Shown one piece after another: positions 24,868-35,295 of a stretch of DNA of 64,000 bases; position 1 is the first letter of the stretch, and each line of letters starts with the position of its first letter. The translations under genes were made by a program, and so were the position numbers. The stretch is from Microbacterium galbinum (GTDB lineage Bacteria > Actinomycetota > Actinomycetes > Actinomycetales > Microbacteriaceae), in assembly GCF_023101185.1 (NCBI RefSeq), contig NZ_CP078077.1:3067630-3131629 (forward strand), in the 5' to 3' direction. Under the pieces are notes generated by a model. It searched no databases. It was not told the DNA's origin and was given only the letters and a program-made list of their open reading frames with translations.

Positions 24868-27800
24868 TCAGGCGTTCGCACCCTCTCGACGCCGGCGGAC
24901 ACTCACGAGAAGTGCACCGGCTCCGAGCAGCAGCAGCGCGGTGAGAACCACTCCTGTTGCGATCTCCCCACCGGTGATGGCGAGTCCAGGACCAGGAGGG
25001 GTCTCGTGGGTCGTCTCCACCGGCGGCGGGACGATGGGCGGCAGGCCAGGAGGCGTTGCCGAGCCCTCGAGGTGGTTGTTCACGATGACGCCACCGGGCA
25101 CGTTCGCATCCACCGTGACCGTGTACGTCACCACGACCTGTGCGCCGATGGGCAAGGTGCCCGTCCAGCTCAGCGTCGTCCCGGCGAGCGTGGGTGCCGG
25201 GGCCGCGTCACCGTTGACGGCGGCGGTGGGCGTACCCGTCAGGTCGGCGTGGTTGAGCACCTTCGACATGTCGTCGGTCAGGACCACAGGGTCGAGCACC
25301 GTGGCTCCGGTGTTGGTGCCGGTCACCGTGTAGGTGATGCGGTCGCCACCGTTGACGCGGGTGCCCGATGCCGGGTCGCTCGTCTTGGCGATCGTGAAGC
25401 CGGGCACCGGGTGCTCGGTCTCCACAGGCGGCGGCGTGATCGGCGGGAGGCCCGGAGGCGTTGCGGAACCCGATGCGACGTTGTTGACGATGGTGCCCGC
25501 AGGCACATCGGCATTCAGCGTCACCGTGTAGGTCAGCGTCACCGACTCTCCGACGGCCAGCGACCCGTTCCACGTCAACGTCGCTCCGTCCAGCAGAGGT
25601 GCCGAACCGAGAGACGCCGACGGGGTGCCCGTGAGCTCAGCATTGTTGAGCACCTCCGACAGGTCGTCGGTGATGGTCACCGGGTCAAGAACCAGAGCAC
25701 CCGTGTTGGTGCCCGTCACCGTGTAGGTGATGGTGTCGCCACCCCGGACGGCAGAGCCGGATTCCGGGTCGCTCGTCTTGGTGAGTGAGAAGCCCGGTGC
25801 ACCCGGGGTGGGGTGCTCGGTCTCCACCGGCGGCGGGACGATCGGCGGCAGACCCGGAGGCGTTGCCGAACCCTCCACGTGGTTGTTCACCACTGTCGCC
25901 GGCGGCACGTCAGCGTCCAGTGTCACCGTGTAGGTGAGGACGACTGCCTCTCCGACTGCCAGAGAACCGTTCCATGTCAGCGTCGTCCCGGTCAGCACAG
26001 GTGCTGCCCCGAGAGATGCCGTCGGCGTACCGGTGAGCTCCGCGTGGTTGAGCACCTGCGACATGTCATCCGTGATGATGACCGGATCGAGCACTGTCGC
26101 GCCCGTGTTGGTGCCCGTCACCGTGTACGTGATGGTGTCACCACCGCGAACAAGGGTTCCCGGAATGGGGTCGCTGGTCTTGGTGAGCGTGAAGCCGGGC
26201 ACCGGGTGCTCGGTCTCCACCGGCGGAGGCGTGATGGGCGGAAGCCCCGGAGGTGTCGCCGAGCCTTCAGCAACGTTGTTGATGATCGTGCCTGCGGGCA
26301 CGTCAGCATTCAGCGTCACCGTGTAGGTCAGGACCACCGACTCTCCGACTGCGAGCGAACCGTTCCAGGTGAGCTCGTTGCCATCGAGAACCGGGGCCGC
26401 TCCCTGCGATGCCGTGGGCGTGCCCGTGAGCGTCGCATTGTTGAGCACCTCGGTCAGGTCGTCCGTGATCGTCACCGGGTCGAGAACCGTCCCGCCCGCG
26501 TTGGTCCCCGTCACCGTGTAGGTGATGGAGTCTCCACCGTTGACGCTCGTTCCCGACACGGGGTCGGACGTCTTCGTCAGTGTGAATCCGGGCACAGGGT
26601 GCTCGGTCTCCACCGGCGGCGGCGTGATGGGCGGAAGACCCGGAGGCGTCGCCGAGCCTTCAGCGACGTTGTTGATGATCGTGCCTGCAGGCACATCATC
26701 GTTCAGCGTCACCGTGTAGGTGAGCGTGACCGATGCTCCGACTGCGAGCGTGCCGTTCCAGGTCAGCGTCGTACCCGTAACCGCGGGTGCAGCGCCCTGT
26801 GAGGCGGTCGGCGTACCGGTCAGCGTCGCGTTGTTCAGCACCTGAGACAGGTCGTCCGTGATCGTGACCGGATCCAGGACCGTCGCACCGGTGTTGGTAC
26901 CGGTGACCGTGTACGTGATCGTGTCACCGGCGGCGACGGCCGTTCCCGACACGGGGTCGGAGACCTTCGTCAGCTCGAAGCCGGGCACCGGGTGCTCGGT
27001 CTCCACCGGAGGCGGCGTGATGGGCGGCAGACCCGGAGGCGTCGCCGAACCCTCGACCACGTTGTTGATGATCGTCCCAGCAGGCACATCCGCATCCAGC
27101 GTCACGGTGTAGGTCAGCGTGATGGATGCTCCGACGGCGAGCGAACCGGTCCAGGCGAGCTCGTCACCCGTCAGGACCGGAGCAGCCCCCTGCGATGCTG
27201 TCGGCGTACCCGTGAGCGTCGCATTGTTCAGCACCTCAGACAGGTCATCCGTGATCGTCACCGGATCGAGGACCGTGGCACCGGTGTTGGTACCGGTCAC
27301 CGTGTAGGTGATCGTGTCGCCGCCGTTGACCTCGGAACCCGACACCGGGTCAGAGGTCTTCGTCAGCGTGAAACCGGGGTCGGCCGGCACCGAGACAGGC
27401 GTGTTGTAGATGATGCACGACACCTGGGTGCCCTGCTGCGTGTTCACCCCGAAGCCGGGGTTCGCGGTGGTTCCCGCGTTCGTGACCGTGATCGCAGCGC
27501 CGGTCTCCTGGTTGGTGCAGACGGCGTTGGAGCCCGCGACTGGGAACAGCTCGTAGCCGGTCTGCTGCGTCTCCAGCACCTGCACAGCACCAGACGTGGC
27601 GGGTGCCGTGTATGCGATACCGAAGTCGACGGTTCCATCAGCGGACGTCAGGGCCGTCGTGTCACCGACGAGCGAGACACCGGCTGCCGTGGTCGTCGCG
27701 GCCATCTCCCAGTTCTCACCCGGCGTCGCCTGAGCGATGGTGCCACCCTCTGGGACGATCATCTTCTGCACCTGCAGGCTGGCGTCGCAGTTCGCGGCCA

Positions 27801-29127
27801 GGGATGCGAGGTATTCGGAGGCCTGATCGAAGTCGGCCGCGCGGATGTAGTCCTCATTCTCGACCGTGCCGGAGATCGCACGGAGGTTGTACGCACTCGC
27901 AGGGGTCAGTGCCGGCCCGACACCCAGAGCGATGACATGCGAGCCCTGAGCCTTGAGCTGATTCGCCGAGAAGATTCCAGCATCGACGTCCTGCATAGAG
28001 TTGAACGCCGAGGAGCCAGCGTTAGGCTGCTCCGAGTAGGTGGTCGGGTTGCCATCGGTGAGCATCACGACGAGGTCGTAAGGGTTGCCGGAGTTGGCTG
28101 CGGCAGCGAGGCCACGGTCCCAGTTCGTTCCGCCACCTGAGACCCAGCCCGCATACTGCGCCTTGAAGGCGTCAGCCTCTGCGGCCGTCGTCACGGGCAG
28201 TGGTGTCGGGTTGTTGGTGGCACCGTTGCCTGGCGAAACCTGTGAGAACGAGAACAGCGACATCGTCGTGGGGCTTCCACGGAAGGCATCGACAAACTCA
28301 CCCATCGTTTCCTTGAGCGAGGCGATTCCCGCATCCCCGAGCGACCCGGAGGTGTCCGCGACGATGGCGACGTTCAGACCGCACTGCCCCAGCGGTAGGG
28401 CGGGGTTGACACGAGACTGGTTGAACACACCAGTGGTGCGGGTGACGTTCGCCCCCTGCCCTTGACCGGGCGTGTTGTCGTCCGTGCGGACGCGCATGAA
28501 GCCGAGGTCGGGGTTTTCGAGTGCGGCAGTCGCCGTCATCGGCGTGGTCGACAGGTACGTCACACCGGCACGAAGCTGCGTATCGGTGCGGAAGCGGTAG
28601 TCGATGTCGAATTCTGGGGCAGCGCCAAAGCCGCCGACCCGCACGTCCGGATTCGAATACCAGCCCTCAGGAGAAGTTCCCGTCTGGGCAACCCAGAAGC
28701 GGGTGTCCTGCGGCACTCCCGTCGCCGACGGTGCTCCGGGGCGAATCGGGATGGTGAAGTTGCAGTCGCCATCGGCATCAGAGACACACGTCGTCCACGA
28801 CCACGTGGAGTCGTACTGAGCACCTGAGGCCCCCTGCGTGAAGCCTGTCGGCGTCGGCTGCGATGAGGCCGTGCCCGCGCCGAAGAGTGAGAGCTGCACG
28901 CCGGCGAGGCCCTGCGCGGCACCCGTAGAACCAGCAGCGCGGTCGCCACCGACCTTCACGGAGATCACGGCGGTATCGGCCGCGGGCACAGGTACGACAG
29001 CCTGAGCGGACGGGACCGCTCCGAGGAGAGTCATGAAGGCCGTGGCCAGCACGACGAGCATCGCAAGACTCTTGCGACGGATGGAGTCCGAATACGGCCG
29101 CGCGTTCACGCCTAGTACGCCGCTCAT
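24868..29127 (-). CDS. Giant cell-wall-anchored adhesin: VWA domain plus six DUF11/DUF7507-type repeats, LAITG anchor
   Basis: About 1419 residues. Signal peptide (LAMLVVLATAFMTLLGAVPS), an N-terminal domain, then a von Willebrand A domain with the MIDAS motif IVADTSGSLGDAG and VVMLTDGNPTTY. From about residue 585 come six near-identical repeats of about 130 residues, each opening PGFTLTKTSDP or a close variant, with DTITYTVTGTNTGATVLDPV and SATPPGLPPITPPPVETEHP. The C terminus LAITGGEIATGVVLTAL plus an Arg-rich tail is a sortase E-type LAxTG sorting signal. ATG at 29127 after gggagagctca. Such proteins form stalks carrying an adhesive tip; pilus tip adhesins have similar VWA domains. Confidence 0.88.
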   Translation of the reverse strand: MSGVLGVNARPYSDSIRRKSLAMLVVLATAFMTLLGAVPSAQAVVPVPAADTAVISVKVGGDRAAGSTGAAQGLAGVQLSLFGAGTASSQPTPTGFTQGASGAQYDSTWSWTTCVSDADGDCNFTIPIRPGAPSATGVPQDTRFWVAQTGTSPEGWYSNPDVRVGGFGAAPEFDIDYRFRTDTQLRAGVTYLSTTPMTATAALENPDLGFMRVRTDDNTPGQGQGANVTRTTGVFNQSRVNPALPLGQCGLNVAIVADTSGSLGDAGIASLKETMGEFVDAFRGSPTTMSLFSFSQVSPGNGATNNPTPLPVTTAAEADAFKAQYAGWVSGGGTNWDRGLAAAANSGNPYDLVVMLTDGNPTTYSEQPNAGSSAFNSMQDVDAGIFSANQLKAQGSHVIALGVGPALTPASAYNLRAISGTVENEDYIRAADFDQASEYLASLAANCDASLQVQKMIVPEGGTIAQATPGENWEMAATTTAAGVSLVGDTTALTSADGTVDFGIAYTAPATSGAVQVLETQQTGYELFPVAGSNAVCTNQETGAAITVTNAGTTANPGFGVNTQQGTQVSCIIYNTPVSVPADPGFTLTKTSDPVSGSEVNGGDTITYTVTGTNTGATVLDPVTITDDLSEVLNNATLTGTPTASQGAAPVLTGDELAWTGSLAVGASITLTYTVTLDADVPAGTIINNVVEGSATPPGLPPITPPPVETEHPVPGFELTKVSDPVSGTAVAAGDTITYTVTGTNTGATVLDPVTITDDLSQVLNNATLTGTPTASQGAAPAVTGTTLTWNGTLAVGASVTLTYTVTLNDDVPAGTIINNVAEGSATPPGLPPITPPPVETEHPVPGFTLTKTSDPVSGTSVNGGDSITYTVTGTNAGGTVLDPVTITDDLTEVLNNATLTGTPTASQGAAPVLDGNELTWNGSLAVGESVVLTYTVTLNADVPAGTIINNVAEGSATPPGLPPITPPPVETEHPVPGFTLTKTSDPIPGTLVRGGDTITYTVTGTNTGATVLDPVIITDDMSQVLNHAELTGTPTASLGAAPVLTGTTLTWNGSLAVGEAVVLTYTVTLDADVPPATVVNNHVEGSATPPGLPPIVPPPVETEHPTPGAPGFSLTKTSDPESGSAVRGGDTITYTVTGTNTGALVLDPVTITDDLSEVLNNAELTGTPSASLGSAPLLDGATLTWNGSLAVGESVTLTYTVTLNADVPAGTIVNNVASGSATPPGLPPITPPPVETEHPVPGFTIAKTSDPASGTRVNGGDRITYTVTGTNTGATVLDPVVLTDDMSKVLNHADLTGTPTAAVNGDAAPAPTLAGTTLSWTGTLPIGAQVVVTYTVTVDANVPGGVIVNNHLEGSATPPGLPPIVPPPVETTHETPPGPGLAITGGEIATGVVLTALLLLGAGALLVSVRRRREGANA

Positions 29128-29886
29128 TGAGCTCTCCCACCGAGACACGCCCTGTCAGGAGCGTGCTGTGAACCAGTAACCATCGAGATTCCCCTCTCAA
29201 CGCGCGGTGCACCCGCGCCTCATGCATTCCCTCGCTGAGCATCGAGAAGTCGATTGCTTATCGGCACACAGCGCTAATACGACGGTGGCAGAAGAGATCT
29301 GCTCGAAGCCGGGTTTGCGAGCTTTGCCGGAGCAATTGCCGAAACTGCTGTACTGCATCACGGGAGCGCACCGTTCACCAGCTCCGGCTCGAAAACGGGT
29401 GCCTAATCATCCGCGTCTTGCAGCTGAGAGGAGGGATGTTCAGAATCAGCAATACCGCTATCAATTCGTGCCAGACCGGTCGTGCCGGATACCACTGTGC
29501 CAAAGTCCTGGAGGGGGGCATTCTCCCCTTGTCCGTACGGAGCTCTTGGTGGAGTCGACAGTTTCCCTTCGTGGACTCTGCCACGACACAAGAAAGCGCT
29601 CCAGGCGGGTAGACGGTGCGCAAGCGCGGCTCGTCCGTGGTGCGCACCGCCCGGCATATCCCGGCCGGTGCCCGGTTGTCCTCCCCGACCCGGGCATGGG
29701 GAGGGGAAGAGCACCCTTCGCTCTTCCCCTCCCCCTTCTTCCTGGCTCGACTGCGGGTACGCGCACGCGTCACGGCTGATGGCCGGAGACGTCATCTCCT
29801 CCGCGTCATGAAACGCCTGACACTGCGTCTCTCAGATATGACGTCTGCACGTGTTCTCCGCGTGCCACGAGAAGAGAAGGTCTCCG
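29128..29886. other. Long gene-poor region between the adhesin and a small ORF
   Basis: About 760 bases without a convincing gene; short frames on both strands lack protein character. It contains the adhesin promoter side and the very strong hairpin at 29698-29734. A small RNA could be present but nothing proves it. Confidence 0.45.
29698..29734. terminator. Very strong 15-bp hairpin in a gene-free region
   Basis: ggggaggggaagagc, 7-base loop, gctcttcccctcccc: perfect 15-bp stem followed on the plus strand by ccttcttcctgg. It looks like a terminator, but there is no recognised plus-strand gene before it. Confidence 0.6.
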
Positions 29887-30279
29887 ATGCGCCTGGCCAA
29901 AGACACACGCGTCCTCGAGTGGGCGCACGCGGAAGCGACGCTGGCAGCGGTCGTGGCGGATTTCACAGGAGCAGGGCTACCTGCGGGTCGCGTCATCGCC
30001 AGAGTCCGGCGAAACCGGCACGGTGAGCTGCGGGTTTTCTTGCGAGTCGACAGCCGAGCGATGCGGGCGAAGGCGGAAAGCGAGAACCATCTCGCCGTGA
30101 TGGTGTGTTCGTTCCTGCAGCTGGGAGAGTCATTGCGCAGTCGCGACTGGCCACGCATCCCTGGCGTCGGCGTTCTCCGTCCCGCGATCCGCAACCACAA
30201 AGCTGTGTGGGTGACGCCCGCCGACCGTGCGTTCTGCGATCTGGGAACGCTCTTCGCGCCTGCGGCCGTCGCTCGATAG
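29887..30279 (+). CDS. Hypothetical basic protein
   Basis: 130 residues, strongly basic, no signal peptide or membrane segment. Opening MRLAKDTRVLEWAHAEATLA, with VIARVRRNRHGELRVFLRVD in the middle. Start set at ATG 29887, preceded by gagaagagaaggtctccg; an earlier start at 29851 is possible. It lies between the two giant adhesin genes, convergent with the second. No family recognised. Confidence 0.5.
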   Translation: MRLAKDTRVLEWAHAEATLAAVVADFTGAGLPAGRVIARVRRNRHGELRVFLRVDSRAMRAKAESENHLAVMVCSFLQLGESLRSRDWPRIPGVGVLRPAIRNHKAVWVTPADRAFCDLGTLFAPAAVAR

Positions 30280-30310
30280 GTCACTCACGGGACGCTGTAC
30301 CCACGCGAAG

Positions 30311-30340
30311 GGGCGGACCCTGGATGACCAGGACCCGCCC
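30311..30340. terminator. Terminator after the second giant adhesin
   Basis: gggcggaccctgg, loop atga, ccaggacccgccc: a 13-bp stem with two central mismatches, followed by tttcgtt on the plus strand and by cctt on the minus strand. It lies between the convergent small ORF and adhesin and may serve both. Confidence 0.65.
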
Positions 30341-30384
30341 TTTCGTTCACTGTCTACTGCGTGACGTGGTCACGCAGTGCTGGG

Positions 30385-33300
30385 TCAGACCTGCTCGCGG
30401 CGACGACGGACGGCCATCAGCACTCCACCGCCGATGAGGAGCAGCAGCGCCATGCCGACCACGCCTGTCGCGATCTCGCCACCGGTGACGGCGAGGTTCG
30501 GTCCGGGTGTGAGGGTGACCCTGATCGTCGAGGAGTTCGACGGGACGGGGTCGCCACCCGTGATGGGGGTGCCCGAGGCGACGGCGGTGTTGGTGACCGC
30601 GCCGGCCGTGACATCAGCCTCGGTGGTGCGGTACGTCGCCGTGCAGTCCACGCTCGCGCCGGGTGCCAGCGAGGCTGCTCCGGGAGCGCAGGTGACTGCG
30701 GAGAGTACACCGGTTCCCGAGAACTCGGTCTCGATGACCGTCGCGTTCAGGATGGAGATGTTGCCGGTGTTGGTGATCCGGAACGTGTACGTGATCACCT
30801 GGCCCACGCCCACCACGCTGGCGTTGTCCGCGGTCTTGACGACCGTGAGCGCGGGCTGCGGGTCGGTGGGAACCTCAACCGTCGACGGGTCCGACGGGTC
30901 CGTCGGGTCGCCACCAGGGGTGGTGCCCGTCGCGGTCGCCGTGTTGGTGAGCGTCCCCGTATCGAGATCAGCTTGCGTCACCTCGTAGGAGGCTGCGCAC
31001 TCGACGAACTGGCCAGGGAGGAGAACCACGTCCGTGGGACAGTTCACCGCCGACAGCTCACCGGTTCCGGAGAACTCGCCTTCCACGACCTCGGGGTCCG
31101 TGATGGTCACGTTCCCTGTGTTCGTGATCACGAAGACGAAGAAGATCTCCTCGCCCGCGGTGCTGATGTTCTGCACGTTCGCGGTCTTCACGATCGAGAC
31201 CGACGCGTCCTGCGGGGTCGGCACGAGTGCGTCATCCGGGGTGGACGTGATGGGGTCCTCGCCCGGAGGCGTCGCGGTCGCGGTCGCCGTGTTGGTGACC
31301 TCTCCCGCGTCGATGTCGGCCTGCGTCAGCGCGTAGGTCGCCTCACAGGTGACCTGCCCGCCCGGGGCGAGCGATACAGCCTGCTCGGCGGGGCAGATGA
31401 TCTCCGAGAGCTCCCCGGTGCCGGAGAACTGGGTCTCGTTGATGACGACCTCCGTGAGCGTGGTGTTACCCGTGTTCGTCACGACGAACGAGTACACGAC
31501 CTCTGCACCGACGACGTACTCGTCGCCGGAGATCTCACCGGACTTGACGATGGTGAGCGCCGGAGCCTGCTCGACCGGAACCTCGACCTCGGACGGCGGA
31601 GTCTCCTCCACCGGGGTGCCGGTCGGGTCTTCGCCGCCGGCGGTCGCGGCGTTGGTGATGCTGCCCGCATCGACGTCCGCCTGCGTGACCACGTAAGTGG
31701 CCTCGCACGTGATGGTGTCACCGGGGGCAACCGTCGTCGTCAGGCAGACGAGAGCAGAGAGCTCTCCGGTGCCGGTGAAAGCGACCTCGGTCACGACGAC
31801 ATCACTGACCGTCACGTTGCCGGTGTTGGTCACCGCGAACGTGTACGTGAGCGTCTGGCCTGCCGCGGTGATGGTCCCCGTGTCCGAGGACTTCACGATG
31901 GCGAGGGACGCTGCCGGAGGGATCGTCACGGTCTCGTCCGACGGGTCGGACTCGATCGGGTCGCCAGTGGGCGGAGTGCCCTCTGCGGTCGCGGAGTTCG
32001 TGACCGTCCCGGCGTCGACATCTGCCTGGGTCAGCACGTAGGTCGCTTCGCAGGTGACCTGCCCCGCCGGTGCGAGAGGTGCCGTGGGGCAGACGATGTC
32101 CGACAGGTCACCGGTTCCTGAGAACTCACCCTCGTTGATGACGATGTCATCGAGGGTGACGTTGCCGGTGTTGGTCACCAGGAACGAGTAGGAGATCGTG
32201 TCGCCTACGGCGTTCGCCGTGTCCGGCGTCGCGGTCTTGACCACCGAGATGCCAGGAGTGGGCTCGGCCGTGACGACAGCGTCGTCCGGATCGGAGACGA
32301 CCGGGTCACCGGTGGGCGAGGTCGCCTCGCCGGAGGCGGTGTTCGTGACCTCGCCGGCGTCGATGTCCGCCTGCGTGAGCACGTACGTGGCCTCACAGGT
32401 CACCGACGCGCCAGGAACGATCGACACTGCGGTCGCAGGGCACACGACCTCGGGTAGGACACCGGTGCCCGAGAACGCATCCTCGTTCACCGCCGCATCC
32501 GTCAGAGTGACGTTTCCGGTGTTGGTCAGCAGGAACGAGTACGTCACCGTCGCGCCAGCAGCAACGACCGAGTCGGGGGTGACCGACTTGACGAGCGTCA
32601 GCGCCGGAGCGGGAGTGACGGGGATGAGTGCGTCGTCCTCGTTGGACGTCACAGGGTCACCGCCCGGGGTCTCCCCCGTGGCGCTGGCCGTGTTGGTGAC
32701 CTGCTCGGCATCCACGTCCGCTTGCGTCAGCGTGTAGGTCGCCGTGCAGGTGACGAACGCGTCAGGGGCGAGCGTTGCCGCCTCCTGGCCGCAGATGATC
32801 TCGGAGAGGTCACCGGTACCGGAGAACTCGTCCTCATTGATGACGATGTCCGTCACCGTCGTGTTGCCGGTGTTGCGCACCACGAACGAGTAGGTCACGA
32901 CCTGGCCCTCGATGTAGGCGTCAGGCGTGTTCGGGGTAGCCGACTTCGTCATCTCGAGCTCGGGGCTCTGCGTGGCATCGACGTCTTCGGTGGAGTCGTT
33001 GGAGACCACCGGCTCGTCCGTGCCGACTGCTGTTCCCGTCGAGGTGGCCGTGTTGGTGAAGCCGCCGGCGTCGATGTCCGCCTGCGTCACGACGTAGGCC
33101 GCCTCGCAGGTGACAGCGGCACCGACCGCGAGCGGACCGGTCGGGCAGGTGATGTCGGACAGGTCACCGGTTCCGGTGAAGGTGCCCTCGGCGATGGCGA
33201 TGTCCGTCACCGGGACGTTGCCGGAGTTGGTGACCTCGAACTCGTACGCCACGTTCTGACCGGCAGCGGTGACCGTGGTCACATCAGCCGACTTCACGAG

Positions 33301-34908
33301 CGTGAGCGCAGGAGCGGGAGCGACTACAGGAGTCTCGGTGTCTGACGGGGGCGAGGTGACCGGAGGGCCCACAGGCGGAGTACCGGTCGCCGTCGCGGTG
33401 TTCAGCACTGCGCCAGCGGTCACGTCTTCCGACGTGATCGTGTACGTCGCCGTGCAGGTCATGTCCGCGCCCACGGCGAGCGTGGTCGCCGGGCAATCGA
33501 CAGAGCCGACCTTGGGGTCGTTGACGACGACACCCGTCAGCGCCACGTCACCGGTGTTGGTGACCAGGAACGAGAACGGAATCGTGTCACCTGCGTCGGT
33601 GATGCCGTTGCCGTTCACATCGGTGGGCGTACCCGCGTCCTTGACGATGGTGAGCGCCGGAGCCTGGAAGACGACCGTGGTGTCACCGGGAGGGTTCAGA
33701 CCCACCTGGGTGACGTTGCCGGGGCCGTTGGTGAACGTTCCCGGGACCGGGGACGTGACCTGCACCGATGCGGTGCAGGAGACCTGACCGGCGGTGAGGT
33801 TACCGGTCACGGCCACCGAGCTGCCACCGGCGGTAGCAGTGACCACACCGGACGAGCAGGTCGTGGTCGCAGCCGTCGGGTTTGCGATGGTCAGGCCGGC
33901 AGGCAGGCTGTCGGTGAACGACCAGCCATTCTTCGCCGCGAGCTCGGAGGTGTTCGTGATCGTGAACGTCAGCGTCGACGTACCGCCGGTGGGCGCGATC
34001 GCTGGGCTGAAGGCCTTGTCCAGCTGAGGGGTGACATCCAGGACGCGGATGTTGTCGAACGCGCCGTCGTTGCCGTTGTCCGTACCCTGCTGGTTACGCA
34101 TCACGATGCCCAGCGAGGTGCCGGGAAGAAGCGTCGACGAGTTGGCGACGAAGGTGCCGTATCGGACCTGCTCGTTGGGGTCGTTGGTGTTGGATCCCGG
34201 GGGGTACACACGCAGGTTTCCGGTGGTGCCCTGGTCCACGCACGGGTTGATGGGCGAGTCGGAGACAGGAATCTCTACCCCGGCGTCGGTGCGGAGATAG
34301 AAGCGCAGCAGGGGGTTCGGGAAACCACAGGCCGTGGCCGCCGCATCGACGGAGAAGGTGACGAAGCGATTCGGCTGCGGAATGGAGACCTGACCCACCG
34401 TGGCGAACTCGACCTGATTGGCCGAGATCGGGGTGACTCCGGCGACGCCAGCACCCGTGCCGTTGGAGTTCATCGACACGGCCCGGTTACCGCCCGCGTT
34501 ACCGGTCAGCAGACCCAATGCGTACGCCTTCTGAGTCGTCAAAGCGAACTGACCCGCGTTCTCGCAGTAGTTCGCCGGCCGCGCTGAAGAGAAGGAAACG
34601 ATGAAGCCGTTGCAGTTCACCGGGGACAGCCAGTACGAACTGGCCGTATAACTGATCCCCTGATCGCTGGCGTAGTTGGGAAGGCGGGTCACGCCGGTCC
34701 CATTCTGGAAGTCCTCTTCGTACAGGAGCGTCGGTGCGGACGGGACGCCGGGCTGGCCGGCGACCGCGAACGCGGGTTCGGGGGCGACCGTGGCCCCTAC
34801 GGCGACGAAAGTACCTGCGAGCAGGGCCCCCGCCCCGATGCTGGCGAGGATTCGGCGGATCGCTGCGCGACCTCTGCCCCGTCCTCTACTCGGCGAATGG
34901 CTCGTCAT
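30385..34908 (-). CDS. Giant cell-wall-anchored protein with nine DUF11/DUF7507-type repeats, LAVTG anchor
   Basis: 1507 residues. Signal peptide from ILASIGAGALLAGTFVAVGA to about residue 50. An N-terminal domain of about 240 residues (opening LLYEEDFQNGTGVTRLPNYA) resembles carbohydrate-binding or jelly-roll tips. One DUF11-like domain follows, then nine repeats of about 110-120 residues, opening PALTIVKSGE, ASLAIVKSSD, PGISVVKTAT and similar, and each containing a form of YSFLVTNTGNVTL and CEATYVLTQADIDAG. The end LAVTGGEIATGVVGMALLLL plus RRRREQV is a LAxTG sorting signal nearly identical to that of the neighbouring adhesin. ATG at 34908 after gaggggattac. Probably a surface stalk protein. 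Confidence 0.88.
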   Translation of the reverse strand: MTSHSPSRGRGRGRAAIRRILASIGAGALLAGTFVAVGATVAPEPAFAVAGQPGVPSAPTLLYEEDFQNGTGVTRLPNYASDQGISYTASSYWLSPVNCNGFIVSFSSARPANYCENAGQFALTTQKAYALGLLTGNAGGNRAVSMNSNGTGAGVAGVTPISANQVEFATVGQVSIPQPNRFVTFSVDAAATACGFPNPLLRFYLRTDAGVEIPVSDSPINPCVDQGTTGNLRVYPPGSNTNDPNEQVRYGTFVANSSTLLPGTSLGIVMRNQQGTDNGNDGAFDNIRVLDVTPQLDKAFSPAIAPTGGTSTLTFTITNTSELAAKNGWSFTDSLPAGLTIANPTAATTTCSSGVVTATAGGSSVAVTGNLTAGQVSCTASVQVTSPVPGTFTNGPGNVTQVGLNPPGDTTVVFQAPALTIVKDAGTPTDVNGNGITDAGDTIPFSFLVTNTGDVALTGVVVNDPKVGSVDCPATTLAVGADMTCTATYTITSEDVTAGAVLNTATATGTPPVGPPVTSPPSDTETPVVAPAPALTLVKSADVTTVTAAGQNVAYEFEVTNSGNVPVTDIAIAEGTFTGTGDLSDITCPTGPLAVGAAVTCEAAYVVTQADIDAGGFTNTATSTGTAVGTDEPVVSNDSTEDVDATQSPELEMTKSATPNTPDAYIEGQVVTYSFVVRNTGNTTVTDIVINEDEFSGTGDLSEIICGQEAATLAPDAFVTCTATYTLTQADVDAEQVTNTASATGETPGGDPVTSNEDDALIPVTPAPALTLVKSVTPDSVVAAGATVTYSFLLTNTGNVTLTDAAVNEDAFSGTGVLPEVVCPATAVSIVPGASVTCEATYVLTQADIDAGEVTNTASGEATSPTGDPVVSDPDDAVVTAEPTPGISVVKTATPDTANAVGDTISYSFLVTNTGNVTLDDIVINEGEFSGTGDLSDIVCPTAPLAPAGQVTCEATYVLTQADVDAGTVTNSATAEGTPPTGDPIESDPSDETVTIPPAASLAIVKSSDTGTITAAGQTLTYTFAVTNTGNVTVSDVVVTEVAFTGTGELSALVCLTTTVAPGDTITCEATYVVTQADVDAGSITNAATAGGEDPTGTPVEETPPSEVEVPVEQAPALTIVKSGEISGDEYVVGAEVVYSFVVTNTGNTTLTEVVINETQFSGTGELSEIICPAEQAVSLAPGGQVTCEATYALTQADIDAGEVTNTATATATPPGEDPITSTPDDALVPTPQDASVSIVKTANVQNISTAGEEIFFVFVITNTGNVTITDPEVVEGEFSGTGELSAVNCPTDVVLLPGQFVECAASYEVTQADLDTGTLTNTATATGTTPGGDPTDPSDPSTVEVPTDPQPALTVVKTADNASVVGVGQVITYTFRITNTGNISILNATVIETEFSGTGVLSAVTCAPGAASLAPGASVDCTATYRTTEADVTAGAVTNTAVASGTPITGGDPVPSNSSTIRVTLTPGPNLAVTGGEIATGVVGMALLLLIGGGVLMAVRRRREQV

Positions 34909-35295
34909 CGTAATCCCCTCCGGGCGCGGTACTCACCGCACTCTCAGAAAAAACATAGGGGAGTCTCAGATAGCAGGGCAAACGACGATGCGCGTGGGAT
35001 CCGTTCACGGCAAATCCTGATCGGAGGCCATTAACCCTGCATGCTGAGATGTTTTCACGGCCTGACCGGGGACTCCCCCTACGCATGTGACAGGTCTCCG
35101 CAAGGGGCTCGACAGAAAATGAACTTTCTCGTTCGGTTCGCAAACTTGAAGAAGTATTCAATGATTCGAACGACCACATGCGTGTGTGGTGCCCACACTC
35201 CGGGTAGTGGATCACGCCATCACTGAACCGAAATTCAGCACACGCACCTCTGCGCGCCGCTTTCGCGTTCTCCGGCCGGTCACTACGGTGATCTG
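34909..35295. other. Divergent intergenic region, adhesin and lsr2 promoters
   Basis: About 390 bases with no gene. More A/T-rich in places (gaaaaaacatagggg; gaactttctcgttcg; aagtattcaatgattcg) than the surroundings, as expected for promoter DNA and for sites bound by Lsr2 itself. No clear repeat was seen. Confidence 0.5.

Noticed and set aside
25006..28827. Long plus-strand frames opposite the giant adhesin (for example 25006-25788, 25813-26802, 26992-28140)
   Set aside because: Arg/His/Gly-rich antisense shadows of a repeat-rich high-GC gene; they repeat in step with the adhesin and have no starts or families.
24868..34908. CRISPR array suggested by regularly spaced repeats
   Set aside because: The repeats are about 350-400 bases long, in frame and encode surface-protein domains; nothing of CRISPR size exists in the window.
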